21,490 bases of DNA from DASSUW01 sp035706585 (GCA_035706585.1 DASSUW010000201.1:1-21490), one strand, 5' to 3'. Positions 7,802-15,005 are shown, numbered from the stretch's first letter. Notes: generated by a model not told the origin, from the sequence alone. Translations and numbers: made by a program.

Positions 7802-7882
7802 CGCGGCCCAGTGTGGCAGCGCGACGCCCCCAGCGGAAATGACAATTGCACCTACGGCCTATAAGTAGGGCTGATAGGTCCG
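7802..7882 (-). promoter_or_regulatory. Intergenic leader upstream of EamA with an AT-rich island
   Basis: An 81-base gap between the FmdB-like gene and the EamA gene. About 7838-7880 is distinctly AT-rich for this genome and holds overlapping short inverted repeats (CCTAT/ATAGG and CCTAC/GTAGG) that could form alternative small hairpins after the FmdB-like stop codon. No strong -35/-10 pair with normal spacing is seen on the minus strand. Promoter, terminator or both are possible. Confidence 0.35.
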
Positions 7883-8179
7883 CTAGTCCGACGCCGACGG
7901 CGGCGACGACGCGGGCTTGGACTCCGTCTTGGACTCCTTGGCCTTCGCGTCGTGCTTGTCGGCGCCATCCTTGGCCGACTTCTCGGTCTCGCGCTTGCGC
8001 CGCGCGGTGCCGTAGTCCGTGTTGTAGAAGCCCGACCCCTTGAAGTGCACCGCGACCGGGTGGAACACGCGCTGCACCGGCGCGCCGCACTCCTCGCACT
8101 CGGTCACCGGGTCGTCGGTGATCTTCTGCATCACCTCGAACAGGTGCCCGTTCTCGCAGCGGTACTCGTAGATCGGCAT
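7883..8179 (-). CDS. FmdB/regulatory-type small zinc-ribbon protein
   Basis: The 98 residues start with the family hallmark MPIYEYRC. The usual first CxxC knuckle is replaced by C8 and H12 in CENGH, while the second is intact (C28, C31 in CEECG). A CxNGH form occurs in actinobacterial homologues as I remember them, so zinc is probably held by Cys3His. VFHPVAVHFKGSGFYNTDYG (38-57) is the conserved second part. The last 40 residues are a charged Lys/Glu/Ser-rich tail likely to be disordered. The family takes its name from a putative regulator of formamidase but its real function is unknown. The start was set at ATG 8179 because translation further upstream would cross the divergent glyS start. 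A TATACT -10 lies at 8196-8191. Confidence 0.88.
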   Translation of the reverse strand: MPIYEYRCENGHLFEVMQKITDDPVTECEECGAPVQRVFHPVAVHFKGSGFYNTDYGTARRKRETEKSAKDGADKHDAKAKESKTESKPASSPPSASD

Positions 8180-8207
8180 CGCGGCGGCCGAGTATAGGCT
8201 GGAGGCC
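8180..8207. promoter_or_regulatory. Back-to-back overlapping -10 elements of glyS and the FmdB-like gene
   Basis: The 28-base divergent gap contains AGTATAGGCT at 8191-8200. On the plus strand TAGGCT (8195-8200) is followed by exactly 7 bases and the glyS ATG, so glyS mRNA would start at or next to its start codon. On the minus strand TATACT (8196-8191) is followed by 11 bases and the fmdB-like ATG, giving a leader of about 4 bases. The two hexamers overlap by two bases. The GGAGG at 8201-8205 is only 2 bases from the ATG, too close for a normal ribosome site. Confidence 0.6.
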
Positions 8208-9533
8208 ATGGCCGCCCAGTCGATGGACGAAGTCGTCGCGCTCTGCAAGCGGCGGGGATTGATCTTCCCCGCCTCGGAGATCTACGGCGGCATCGCCAAC
8301 ACCTACGACTACGGGCACTACGGGGTCCTGCTCAAGAACAACGTGATCAACGCCTGGTGGAAGGCGATGATCCAGGAGCGCGACGACGTCGTCGCGCTCG
8401 ACTCGGCGATCATCCAGCACCCGCGCACGTGGGAGGCCTCGGGCCACCTCGCGGGGTTCACGGACCCGCTGGTCGACTGCAAGACGTGCGGCAAGCGGTT
8501 CCGGGCCGACCACCTGCTGGAGCTCGAGTGCGGCCGCAAGCCGTCCAAGCATCCGGGTGAGACCGACGAGTGCGATCTCACGGAGGCGCGCGAGTTCAAC
8601 CTGATGTTCGAGACGACGATCGGGCCGGTGAAGGACTCGGCGTCGACCGTCTACCTGCGGCCCGAGACCGCGCAGGGCATCTTCCTCGACTTCAAGACCA
8701 CGCTGCAGTACGCGCGCCGCAAGCCGCCGTTCGGGATCGCGCAGGTCGGCAAGTCCTTCCGCAACGAGATCACGCCCGGCAACTTCATCTTCCGCACGCT
8801 CGAGTTCGAGCAGATGGAGATGGAGTTCTTCGTGCCGCCCGACCAGGCCGAGCACTGGCACGAGCACTGGATGCAGGAGCGCATGAACTGGTACGTGTCG
8901 CTCGGCATCGACCGCGAGCGCCTGCGGCTGCGCGCGCACGACGCGGACGAGCTGAGCCACTACTCGTCGGCGACGTCCGACGTCGAGTACCTGTATCCGA
9001 TCGGCTGGTCCGAGCTCGAGGGCATCGCCAACCGCGGCGACTTCGACCTCACGCAGCACGCCCAGTTCTCCGGCGAGAAGCTCGAGTTCTTCGACCCCAA
9101 CGCGGGCGAGCGCTACGTGCCGCACGTGATCGAGCCGGCCGCCGGCGTCGGCCGCACGATCCTGGCGCTGCTGTGCGATGCCTACGACACCGACGAGATC
9201 GGGGGCGAGCAGCGCACGGTGCTGCGGCTGCACCCGTCGGTCGCCCCGGTGAAGGTCGCCGTGCTGCCGCTGCTGCGCAAGGACGGCCACCCCGAGAAGG
9301 CGCGCGAGATCTACCTCGCGCTGCGCAAGCACGTGAGCGCCGAATACGACGAGGGCGGGGCGATCGGCCGCCGCTACCGGCGCCAGGACGAGATCGGCAC
9401 GCCGCTGGCGGTCACCGTCGACCACCAGACGCTCGAGGACGACACGGTCACCCTGCGCGACCGCGACACGCTCGAGCAGGAACGGGTGACCGTCGCCGAC
9501 CTCGTCGGTCGTGTGACAGAGTCGGTGCGGTGA
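8208..9533 (+). CDS. glyS: Glycyl-tRNA synthetase, single-chain alpha2 type
   Basis: Class II aminoacyl-tRNA synthetase that charges tRNA-Gly in the cytoplasm. This is the homodimeric type shared with archaea and eukaryotes, not the GlyQ/GlyS heterotetramer. Of 441 residues: an N-terminal catalytic start with IYGGIANTYDYGHYGVLLK (25-43); a metal-knuckle-like insertion with C91/C94; YLRPETAQGIFLDF (149-162); class II motif 2 FRNEITPGNFIFRTLEFEQ (184-202); motif 3 IEPAAGVGRTILALL (308-322); then an anticodon-binding domain from APVKVAVLPLL (346-356). Length is typical. The start appears leaderless (TAGGCT 7 bases upstream). Its TGA stop shares two bases with the GTG start of the downstream diiron oxidase, an unusual partner for a synthetase. 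Confidence 0.97.
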   Translation: MAAQSMDEVVALCKRRGLIFPASEIYGGIANTYDYGHYGVLLKNNVINAWWKAMIQERDDVVALDSAIIQHPRTWEASGHLAGFTDPLVDCKTCGKRFRADHLLELECGRKPSKHPGETDECDLTEAREFNLMFETTIGPVKDSASTVYLRPETAQGIFLDFKTTLQYARRKPPFGIAQVGKSFRNEITPGNFIFRTLEFEQMEMEFFVPPDQAEHWHEHWMQERMNWYVSLGIDRERLRLRAHDADELSHYSSATSDVEYLYPIGWSELEGIANRGDFDLTQHAQFSGEKLEFFDPNAGERYVPHVIEPAAGVGRTILALLCDAYDTDEIGGEQRTVLRLHPSVAPVKVAVLPLLRKDGHPEKAREIYLALRKHVSAEYDEGGAIGRRYRRQDEIGTPLAVTVDHQTLEDDTVTLRDRDTLEQERVTVADLVGRVTESVR

Positions 9534-10795
9534 GCACCGCCGCCGACCAGATCTCCTACCACGACCTCTACGAGCGCTGGGAGCGCGGGAACTGGCGCGC
9601 GACCGAGATCGACTTCAGCGTCGACAAGGTCCAGTGGCGGGAGAAGTTCTCCGAGTTCGAGCGCAGGGCCGCACTGTGGAACTACGCGATGTTCTTCCAC
9701 GGTGAGGACGCGGTGGCGGACGACCTGTCGCCGTTCATCGACGCCGCGCCGCGCGAGGAGCAGAAGTACTTCCTCGCCACCCAGCAGGTCGACGAGGCGC
9801 GCCACGCGGTGTTCTTCAGCCGCTTCATGCGCGAGGTCGTCGAGCTCGGGGACGGCACGGTCGCGGGCGGGCTCGCAGCGACGCGCCCGCAGCTCACCTG
9901 GGGCTTCGTGAAGACGTTCGAGATGCTCCACCGGGTCGTCGACGAGCTGCGTCGCGACCGGTCTGCCGCGAAGCTCGCGCAGGCCGTGACGATGTACCAC
10001 TTCGTCGTCGAGGCGACGCTCGCGCAGCCCGGCCAGCACTTCATCTCCGACTACCTCGCCGCCCGCGACGTCCTGCCCGGCTTCCGCGCGGGCATGCGCA
10101 GCGTCTCGCTCGACGAGCAGCGTCACATCGGCTTCGGGGTCAAGCTGCTGCGCGACCTCGCCGCCGCGGACCCGGAGGTTCCCGACGCGGTCGCCGAGCA
10201 GTTGCGCGCGGTGACCCCGGTGTCGCTCGGCGTGTTCGTCCCGCCGCACTGGGACACCCGCTACGTCGAGTGCTTCGGCTTCACGCTCGAGGACGTCTAC
10301 GAGGAGGGCGCGCGCTCGTTCGAGGCGAAGTTCCGCGCCGCCGGCCTGCCGATCGAGTCGCTGCCCGGGCCGCAGATCATGCCGATGGACATGCCCGCGC
10401 GCGGGCGCGCCGAGCGCGGGCTGGCGATGCTGCGCTACGGCTACCTCGGCGAGCGCAACGGCCCCGCGGCGCGCGAGCCCGAGGCGATGGCGGTGCTGTT
10501 CGACAGCATCCGCCGCAACGTCGACCTGCGCCGCGCGCCCGACGGCCCGTTCGTCCTGCAGTGGGAGTTCACGGACGCCGAGCCGTGGCATGTGCGGCTC
10601 GACAACGGAGCGACCGCCGCCGCGCCCGGCCGCGCGCCGGAGCCGGACCTCGAGGTCAGATGCCGCTTCGACGACTGGGTCGACGTCGTCGCCGGCCGGC
10701 TCGATCCCCGGCGCGCGGTCGCCACCGGGCGCCTGCGACCGCGCGGGACGCCGCGGGCGCTGTGGCGCGCCCGCGGGCTGTTCACTTCTTCTTGA
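9530..10795 (+). CDS. R2-like diiron oxidase with C-terminal SCP2-like lipid-carrier domain
   Basis: Two-domain protein of 421 residues. The first 300 are a ferritin-like four-helix bundle of the ribonucleotide-reductase-R2 class, with putative metal ligands E59 (HGED), E89 and H92 (DEARH), E161 (VVEATL), E196 and H199 (DEQRH). The 35-residue gap E161-E196 and a Tyr five residues before E161 (Y156) match what I recall of R2-like ligand-binding oxidases, which hold a long-chain lipid next to a Mn/Fe site. The partner Val of their Val-Tyr crosslink would be A61 here. The last ~75 residues (WEFTDAEPW, 345-353, through DLEVRCRFDDWVDVVAGR, 373-390, to RLRPRGTPRALWRARGLF, 401-418) resemble an SCP2 sterol-carrier domain. 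A lipid-oxidising enzyme is inferred. The GTG start overlaps the glyS stop (GTGA). Confidence 0.82.
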   Translation: MSTAADQISYHDLYERWERGNWRATEIDFSVDKVQWREKFSEFERRAALWNYAMFFHGEDAVADDLSPFIDAAPREEQKYFLATQQVDEARHAVFFSRFMREVVELGDGTVAGGLAATRPQLTWGFVKTFEMLHRVVDELRRDRSAAKLAQAVTMYHFVVEATLAQPGQHFISDYLAARDVLPGFRAGMRSVSLDEQRHIGFGVKLLRDLAAADPEVPDAVAEQLRAVTPVSLGVFVPPHWDTRYVECFGFTLEDVYEEGARSFEAKFRAAGLPIESLPGPQIMPMDMPARGRAERGLAMLRYGYLGERNGPAAREPEAMAVLFDSIRRNVDLRRAPDGPFVLQWEFTDAEPWHVRLDNGATAAAPGRAPEPDLEVRCRFDDWVDVVAGRLDPRRAVATGRLRPRGTPRALWRARGLFTSS

Positions 10796-11129
10796 CCGTC
10801 AGGGTCATCCGCATCTCCTCGTGCTGCGAGCAGAAGAGGAGGTACCGGCCCGGCTTCCTGAGCCGCTTGGTGGTCCACGTGCCGCCCGCCTGCAGCGGCG
10901 AGTGGAACTTCGCCGGGCCCTTCTTCACGTTCACGTCGTGAGCGTCGAAGCTGAACTCGTCCCACACGAAGCGGACCTTGGCGTTCTTCTTGACGGTCAG
11001 CTTGAACGGGGCGTAGAAGTTCGACGCGATCTGCACCTTGGCAGTGCGCGCCTCGGCCGCGGAGCTGAACAGGAGCGCCGCTCCCGCCGCCACGATGGCG
11101 ACGGGAGCGCTGATGACACGGAGCCTCAT
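10782..11129 (-). CDS. Small secreted cupredoxin (plastocyanin-like)
   Basis: A 115-residue exported type-1 copper protein. Signal peptide 1-28 (MRLR, hydrophobic 6-22, likely cut after AEA). The mature part is a single beta-barrel cupredoxin with all four expected copper ligands: H64 (FDAHDV), C100, H103 and M106 (CSQHEEM). It probably carries electrons outside the membrane or buffers copper; partner unknown. The start ATG 11129 overlaps the TGA of the upstream two-domain cupredoxin by 4 bases (ATGA), so both are likely made together. The 3' end overlaps the convergent diiron-oxidase gene by 14 bases, leaving no space for a separate terminator. Confidence 0.9.
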   Translation of the reverse strand: MRLRVISAPVAIVAAGAALLFSSAAEARTAKVQIASNFYAPFKLTVKKNAKVRFVWDEFSFDAHDVNVKKGPAKFHSPLQAGGTWTTKRLRKPGRYLLFCSQHEEMRMTLTVKKK

Positions 11130-12184
11130 TGCGTGACCGTGATCGTGCCCTTCATCTCGGCGCCGTGGACGATGCAGTAGTACGGGTACGTCCCCGGCTT
11201 CGAGAAGCTGACGGTGGTGCTCTTGGGCAGCGGCGTCGACTTGACGTCGTCGAGCATGCCGGTGTTCACGAACCCGTTGCCATGGCTCGTGCCGTTGACG
11301 ACCAGCGCCGTGCCGAACGGCTCGCTCGGGTACACCGTGCGCGCGTCCAGGCCGGCCGGGCCGATGAACGCCTGTGCGAGCTCGGCCGCGTAGGCCTCGG
11401 GCCCGAACGCGACGTTGTGCGTCTCGGTCGACTTGTCGGACATCGTGAAGGTGACCGGCTGGTCGACCTTGACCGTCTTCTTGGCGGGGAAGAACGCGAG
11501 CGTCGCGATGCCCTTCTTGTCGTTGCCGGCCTTGATCGTGGCGCCCGACGGCACGCCCTGGCCGGCGACGAGCTTCTTCGCCAGCTTCGCGGCCGCCCTC
11601 CCCTGCTTCTTGATCCGCTTGCGGTCCTGCTTCGCGGACGCGATGTGGGCCTTGGCGCCCTTGACCACGACCTTGCCCTTCATGCCCGGATGCAGCGAGC
11701 ACAGGACCGTGTAGGTGCCCTTCTTCGGGAACCTGACCTTCATCGGCTCCGGCGGCCCGCCGAGCGGAAGGCCCGACCCGACGGCCGCGCTGCCGTCGTA
11801 GCTCTTGCCGCCCGTCGGCGCGGCGACGCCGGGGTTGATGCCGACGCTCGGCTGGCCGTTGAACCAGAAGTCGGCGCCGGCCGCGTCCTTGACGCCGGCG
11901 ACCGGGTTGCCGGGATCGAGCGCGAACAGCTCGGGAACCGCCTCGCCCTTCTTCGGAAGGTAGATGTTGTGGAACCCGACGATCTGGAAGTTCACGCGAT
12001 CGCCCTTGTGGATGGTGACGCGCTTCGGATAGAAGGCGTTGTCGGTCGCGAACTCGGGCACGCCCTTCAGCAGCCCCTTGGGCGGGGTGCCGGCGAACAT
12101 GTCCTTCGTCGCGCCCTGCGCGGCGGCGGCTGGGATCAGCAGCGCGGCGCCCGCGATTGCGGCTATACGGCGGAGATTCTCCAT
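11126..12184 (-). CDS. Secreted two-domain cupredoxin
   Basis: A 352-residue exported protein with a signal peptide (1-25, cut near AQGA) and two plastocyanin-like domains. Domain 1 carries H72, C162, H165 and M168 (CSLHPGM), with a long Gly/Pro-rich insertion between the first His and the Cys cluster. Domain 2 carries H256, C337, H340 and M344 (CIVHGAEM). Both type-1 copper sites therefore look complete. They are joined by a Lys/Arg/Ala-rich linker (about 175-206) that could contact membrane or wall polymers. There is no laccase-type trinuclear cluster, so electron transfer or copper handling is more likely than oxidase activity. ATG 12184 follows a GC-rich hairpin leader with a weak GAAAGG ribosome site. 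The TetR gene upstream may co-transcribe it. Confidence 0.88.
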   Translation of the reverse strand: MENLRRIAAIAGAALLIPAAAAQGATKDMFAGTPPKGLLKGVPEFATDNAFYPKRVTIHKGDRVNFQIVGFHNIYLPKKGEAVPELFALDPGNPVAGVKDAAGADFWFNGQPSVGINPGVAAPTGGKSYDGSAAVGSGLPLGGPPEPMKVRFPKKGTYTVLCSLHPGMKGKVVVKGAKAHIASAKQDRKRIKKQGRAAAKLAKKLVAGQGVPSGATIKAGNDKKGIATLAFFPAKKTVKVDQPVTFTMSDKSTETHNVAFGPEAYAAELAQAFIGPAGLDARTVYPSEPFGTALVVNGTSHGNGFVNTGMLDDVKSTPLPKSTTVSFSKPGTYPYYCIVHGAEMKGTITVTQ

Positions 12185-12233
12185 GGGCCGCAGCCTTTCG
12201 CGCGCGGCGCGCGCGCAAATCAGGGATATCCCT
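12185..12233 (-). promoter_or_regulatory. Leader of the cupredoxin genes: 12-base palindrome and GC-alternating hairpin
   Basis: AGGGATATCCCT (12222-12233) is a perfect 12-base palindrome that overlaps the TetR stop codon and lies about 38 bases before the cupredoxin ATG, a good place for an operator. Between it and the ATG, the minus strand reads TTT, then alternating CG for about 17 bases, then AAAGG, which folds as a near-perfect stem just ahead of the possible ribosome site. No confident -10 hexamer was found. Regulator identity is unknown; the adjacent TetR protein and a copper sensor are both conceivable. Confidence 0.45.
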
Positions 12234-12810
12234 AGTCGTTGCCCCGGAGCAGCGTCCGCGCGGCCGCGGTAGCGGCGCCCAGCGTCGCCCGGTGGTCGTG
12301 CTCGGGCTCGCCGAGCAGGCTCAGGGCCAGGCCGTCGGCGAGCGAGAGCAGCACCGCGGCGACCGCCTCGGCGTCGTCGGCCAGCCGCACCACGCCCTCG
12401 CGGTCCTTGGCGGCCAGCAGCTCGGCCACGTGGGTCCGGGTCGCGCGCTGCAGCGCCGCGAACTCGGCGGCGATCTCGGGATTGCGCCGGCCCGAGGTGA
12501 ACAGCTCGAAGCGCAGGGCCACGAACCCCGGATCGCGCTCGACGAGCGCCTCGAGCGAGTGCAGCAGGACGGCGATGACGTCGTCGACGGTCCGCGCGCC
12601 CGCCAGCTCGGTCCCGAGATGCTCGAGCCGGATCTCGGCGTCGCGCCGCACGACCTCGGCGATCAGCTTCTCCTTGGTGCCGAAGTGGTAGTGCAGCAGC
12701 CCGCGGGAGACGCCCGCCTCGCGCGCCACCTGGTCGAACGTGGACCCGGCGGCGCCGCGCGCCGCGACGGATCGCCGCATGGCATCGACGATCCGGGCGC
12801 TTGCCTCCAT
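12232..12810 (-). CDS. TetR-family transcriptional regulator
   Basis: A 192-residue repressor-type protein: N-terminal DNA-binding HTH with STFDQVAREAGVSRGLLHYHF (23-43), the standard TetR recognition region, and an all-helical C-terminal domain for ligand and dimerisation. It lies 10 bases after the ABC permease gene and most likely controls that exporter in response to the exported compound, as is usual for TetR genes next to DrrAB-type pumps. It also appears to have its own promoter: TAGGCT (12823-12818), whose TAG is the permease stop codon, is followed by exactly 7 bases and then ATG 12810, the layout of a leaderless mRNA. Ligand unknown. Confidence 0.93.
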   Translation of the reverse strand: MEASARIVDAMRRSVAARGAAGSTFDQVAREAGVSRGLLHYHFGTKEKLIAEVVRRDAEIRLEHLGTELAGARTVDDVIAVLLHSLEALVERDPGFVALRFELFTSGRRNPEIAAEFAALQRATRTHVAELLAAKDREGVVRLADDAEAVAAVLLSLADGLALSLLGEPEHDHRATLGAATAAARTLLRGND

Positions 12811-12823
12811 GGCCGCGAGCCTA
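12811..12823 (-). promoter_or_regulatory. Leaderless -10 element for tetR made from the permease stop codon
   Basis: The minus strand reads TAGGCT, then CGCGGCC, then the ATG of the TetR gene. TAGGCT fits the actinobacterial TAnnnT -10 pattern and sits where transcription would begin at or next to the ATG. The first three bases are the in-frame TAG stop of the permease. There is no Shine-Dalgarno for TetR. Confidence 0.5.
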
Positions 12824-13597
12824 GCTCGCGGCCACGGTCCTGTAGCGCTTGACGGCCAGCGGCGCGAACACGGCGATCAGCACGGCGCACCACACGAACG
12901 ACATCCAGACGTCGGTGTTCGCCGGCGTGTCGAGCCACAGCGACCGCAGGGCATCCGACCACGTCGTGAACGGGTTCGCCTTGGCGAACTGCTCGAGTCC
13001 GTCGGGCATCGACTCGGCCGGCACGAACACGCCGGACGCGAACGTGAGCGGGAAGATCAGCGTGAAGCCGATCGAGTTGGCGGTCTCGGGGGTGTCGGAG
13101 AACAGGCCGACGAGCGCGAACACCCACGAGAACGCGTACCCGAGCAGCAGCAGCAGCACGATGCCGAGCACGATCTCGCCGACCGTCGCCCCGGTGAAGT
13201 TGAAGCCGGCGAGGAAGCCGACGGAGAACAGCACGCACAGCGACAGGCAGTTGAGCAGCACGTCCGAGAACGTGCGGCCCATCAGCACGGCGGCGCGTGA
13301 CATCGGGAGCGAGCGGAAGCGATCGATGAGGCCCTTCTTGACGTCCTCCGACAGGCCGAGCGCGGTGACGAACCCGCCGAACGCGATCGACTGGACGATG
13401 ATGCCCGGCATCAGGAAGTCGACGTAGTCGAAGCCCGGCGTCTGGATCGCGCCGCCGAACACGTAGACGAACAGCAGCACGAACATCACCGGCTGGATCG
13501 TGTAGGCGATCAGCAGGTCCGGCTGGCGCGGGATCCGCATCAGGTTGCGGCGCGCGAGGACGACCGTGTCCTCGACCGTCATCGAGAGCGCGCTCAC
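12821..13597 (-). CDS. ABC-2 type (DrrB-like) export permease
   Basis: Membrane half of a drug or lipid exporter, 258 residues with about six helices. A cytosolic N-terminus (TVEDTVVLARRNLMRIPRQPDLL) leads into helix 1 at QPVMFVLLFVYVFGGA. The conserved ABC-2 signature segment GLIDRFRSLPMSRAAVLMGR lies near residue 90, and the NPFTTWSDALRSLWL region precedes the last helix. The start is GTG 13597, which overlaps the ATPase stop (GTGA); an internal ATG five codons later is possible but lacks this coupling. With the upstream ATPase it forms a DrrAB-like pump. The downstream TetR gene follows after 10 bases. Confidence 0.93.
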   Translation of the reverse strand: MSALSMTVEDTVVLARRNLMRIPRQPDLLIAYTIQPVMFVLLFVYVFGGAIQTPGFDYVDFLMPGIIVQSIAFGGFVTALGLSEDVKKGLIDRFRSLPMSRAAVLMGRTFSDVLLNCLSLCVLFSVGFLAGFNFTGATVGEIVLGIVLLLLLGYAFSWVFALVGLFSDTPETANSIGFTLIFPLTFASGVFVPAESMPDGLEQFAKANPFTTWSDALRSLWLDTPANTDVWMSFVWCAVLIAVFAPLAVKRYRTVAAS

Positions 13598-14562
13598 GCG
13601 GCCACCTCCTCCTGCTCGGGCTCCTCCTCGGCGGCGTGGCCGGTGAGCGCGAGGAACACGTCGTCGAGCGTCGGGCGCTGGATCGAGATGTCGTCGATGC
13701 CCACGTCGGCGTCGTCGAGCGAGCGCACGATGTCCGGGATCAGGCCGTGGCGCCGGCGCACGGGCGCGCGGACGACGCCGTCGTCGGTCACCGGCTGGTC
13801 CAGGCACAGCGGTGCGAGCGCGGCGATCGCGGCCTCGCCGTCGGCGGGATCCTCGAGCGCGATCTCCACGCGCTCGCCGCCGATCTCGGCCTTGAGCTCG
13901 TCCGACGTGCCCTCGGCGATCACGCGCCCGTGGTCGATCACCACGATCCGGTCGGCCAGGCGATCGGCCTCGTCGAGGTACTGGGTCGTGAGCAGCACGG
14001 TGGTACCGGCCTGCACGCGCGCCTCGATCGTCTCCCACATGCCGAGACGGCTGCGGGGATCGAGACCCGTCGTCGGCTCGTCGAGGAACAGCACCGGCGG
14101 CTGGGCGACGAGCGCGGCCGCCAGATCGAGCCGGCGGCGCATGCCGCCCGAGTACGTCTTGGCGGGCCGCTTGGCGGCCTCGGTGAGGTCGAACCGCACG
14201 AGCAGCTCCTCGGCCCGCCGGCGCGAGCGCTCGCGCCCGAGGTGGTACAGCCGCCCGACCATCTCGAGGTTCTCGACGCCGGTCAGGTTCTCGTCGACGG
14301 CCGCGTACTGGCCGGCGAGCCCGATCTGGGCGCGCAGCGCCGCGGCGTCCTTGACGACGTCGAGCCCGGCCACGCGCGCGTGGCCCGCATCGGGCTCGAG
14401 CAGCGTGGCGAGGATCCTCACCGCGGTGGTCTTGCCGGCCCCGTTGGGGCCGAGCAGGCCCAGCACGCTGCCGGTCCGGGCCGCGAAGTCGACGCCTCCC
14501 AGCGCCCGGACAGACCCGTAGGACTTCTCGAGCCCCTCGACGACGATCGCATCATCGGTCAT
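13594..14562 (-). CDS. DrrA-like ABC transporter ATPase
   Basis: Nucleotide-binding subunit of an exporter of the daunorubicin-resistance (DrrA) group, 322 residues. Walker A GPNGAGKTT (38-46), Q-loop Q85 in LAGQY, ABC signature YSGGMRRR (137-144), Walker B VLFLDEP (157-163) and a Gln in place of the usual H-loop His in LLTTQYLDEAD (190-200), which is normal for DrrA proteins. The C-terminal ~100 residues are the DrrA-type extension that contacts the permease, ending in an acidic EEEPEQEE tail. Start ATG 14562 was preferred over a longer in-frame opening because TAGCTT lies exactly 7 bases upstream, giving a leaderless mRNA. First gene of the exporter operon; substrate unknown. Confidence 0.94.
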   Translation of the reverse strand: MTDDAIVVEGLEKSYGSVRALGGVDFAARTGSVLGLLGPNGAGKTTAVRILATLLEPDAGHARVAGLDVVKDAAALRAQIGLAGQYAAVDENLTGVENLEMVGRLYHLGRERSRRRAEELLVRFDLTEAAKRPAKTYSGGMRRRLDLAAALVAQPPVLFLDEPTTGLDPRSRLGMWETIEARVQAGTTVLLTTQYLDEADRLADRIVVIDHGRVIAEGTSDELKAEIGGERVEIALEDPADGEAAIAALAPLCLDQPVTDDGVVRAPVRRRHGLIPDIVRSLDDADVGIDDISIQRPTLDDVFLALTGHAAEEEPEQEEVAA

Positions 14563-14621
14563 GCATTCGAAGCTACTGAAGGGTGCTTTTGCTTTTGGTT
14601 CGGTTTGGCACACTCTGCGCG
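14563..14621. promoter_or_regulatory. Divergent promoter region between the exporter operon and the PGPGW gene
   Basis: A 59-base, T-rich gap. On the minus strand TAGCTT (14575-14570) is followed by 7 bases and the ATPase ATG, a leaderless -10. On the plus strand CACACT (14609-14614) is followed by 7 bases and ATG 14622; it misses the first T of TAnnnT and is a weaker candidate. A CTTTTG direct repeat lies at 14586-14597. TetR may bind here, but no clear palindrome was seen. Confidence 0.5.
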
Positions 14622-15005
14622 ATGGACGGCGAGCCGCGGCCGCGCCCGAAGATCATCGAGCGCCTCGAGCTGCGGCGCGCGACGCACCGCGAGCGGCACC
14701 TGCTGTTCCGCCTGATGTTCGGCGTCACCGGCGCCGTGATCCTCGCCGCCGGTCTCGTGATGCTCGTCACCCCCGGCCCGGCGTTCGTGCTGATCCCGAT
14801 CGGGCTCGCGATGCTTTCCATGGAGTTCGTGTGGGCCGAGCGGCTGCTCGACAAGTCGCTCGAGCAGGCCGCGAAGGCGCAGCAGAAGGCGGCCGAGACG
14901 AGCACGACGCAGCGCGTGCTGGCGGCGATCGCGACCGTGCTGGCACTCGCCGCCGCCGGGCTGGCGGTGCTGTGGTGGGACATCCCGCTGCTGCCAGACG
15001 ACTGA
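14622..15005 (+). CDS. PGPGW-family putative transmembrane protein
   Basis: A 127-residue membrane protein of a family named after its PGPGW motif, of unknown function and common in actinobacteria. Here the motif reads TPGPAF (in VMLVTPGPAFVLIPIGLAML, about 49-68), between the first two hydrophobic segments, followed by the conserved EFVWAERLLDKSLEQA. A helical charged stretch (about 84-103) and a third hydrophobic segment (about 105-121) complete it. ATG 14622 was chosen over a GTG 39 bases upstream because the upstream segment looks like promoter DNA. The stop codon forms the first three bases of a hairpin that closes the gene. Confidence 0.85.
   Translation: MDGEPRPRPKIIERLELRRATHRERHLLFRLMFGVTGAVILAAGLVMLVTPGPAFVLIPIGLAMLSMEFVWAERLLDKSLEQAAKAQQKAAETSTTQRVLAAIATVLALAAAGLAVLWWDIPLLPDD

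Noticed and set aside
6086..7864. A 592-codon plus-strand frame opposite the dehydrogenase and EamA genes
   Set aside because: Low-complexity Arg/Asp/Glu/His text with no motif; the minus-strand genes there have complete family signatures.
9374..10591. A 405-codon minus-strand frame opposite the diiron oxidase
   Set aside because: Complement artefact: the plus strand carries an intact metal-ligand pattern and G/C third positions.
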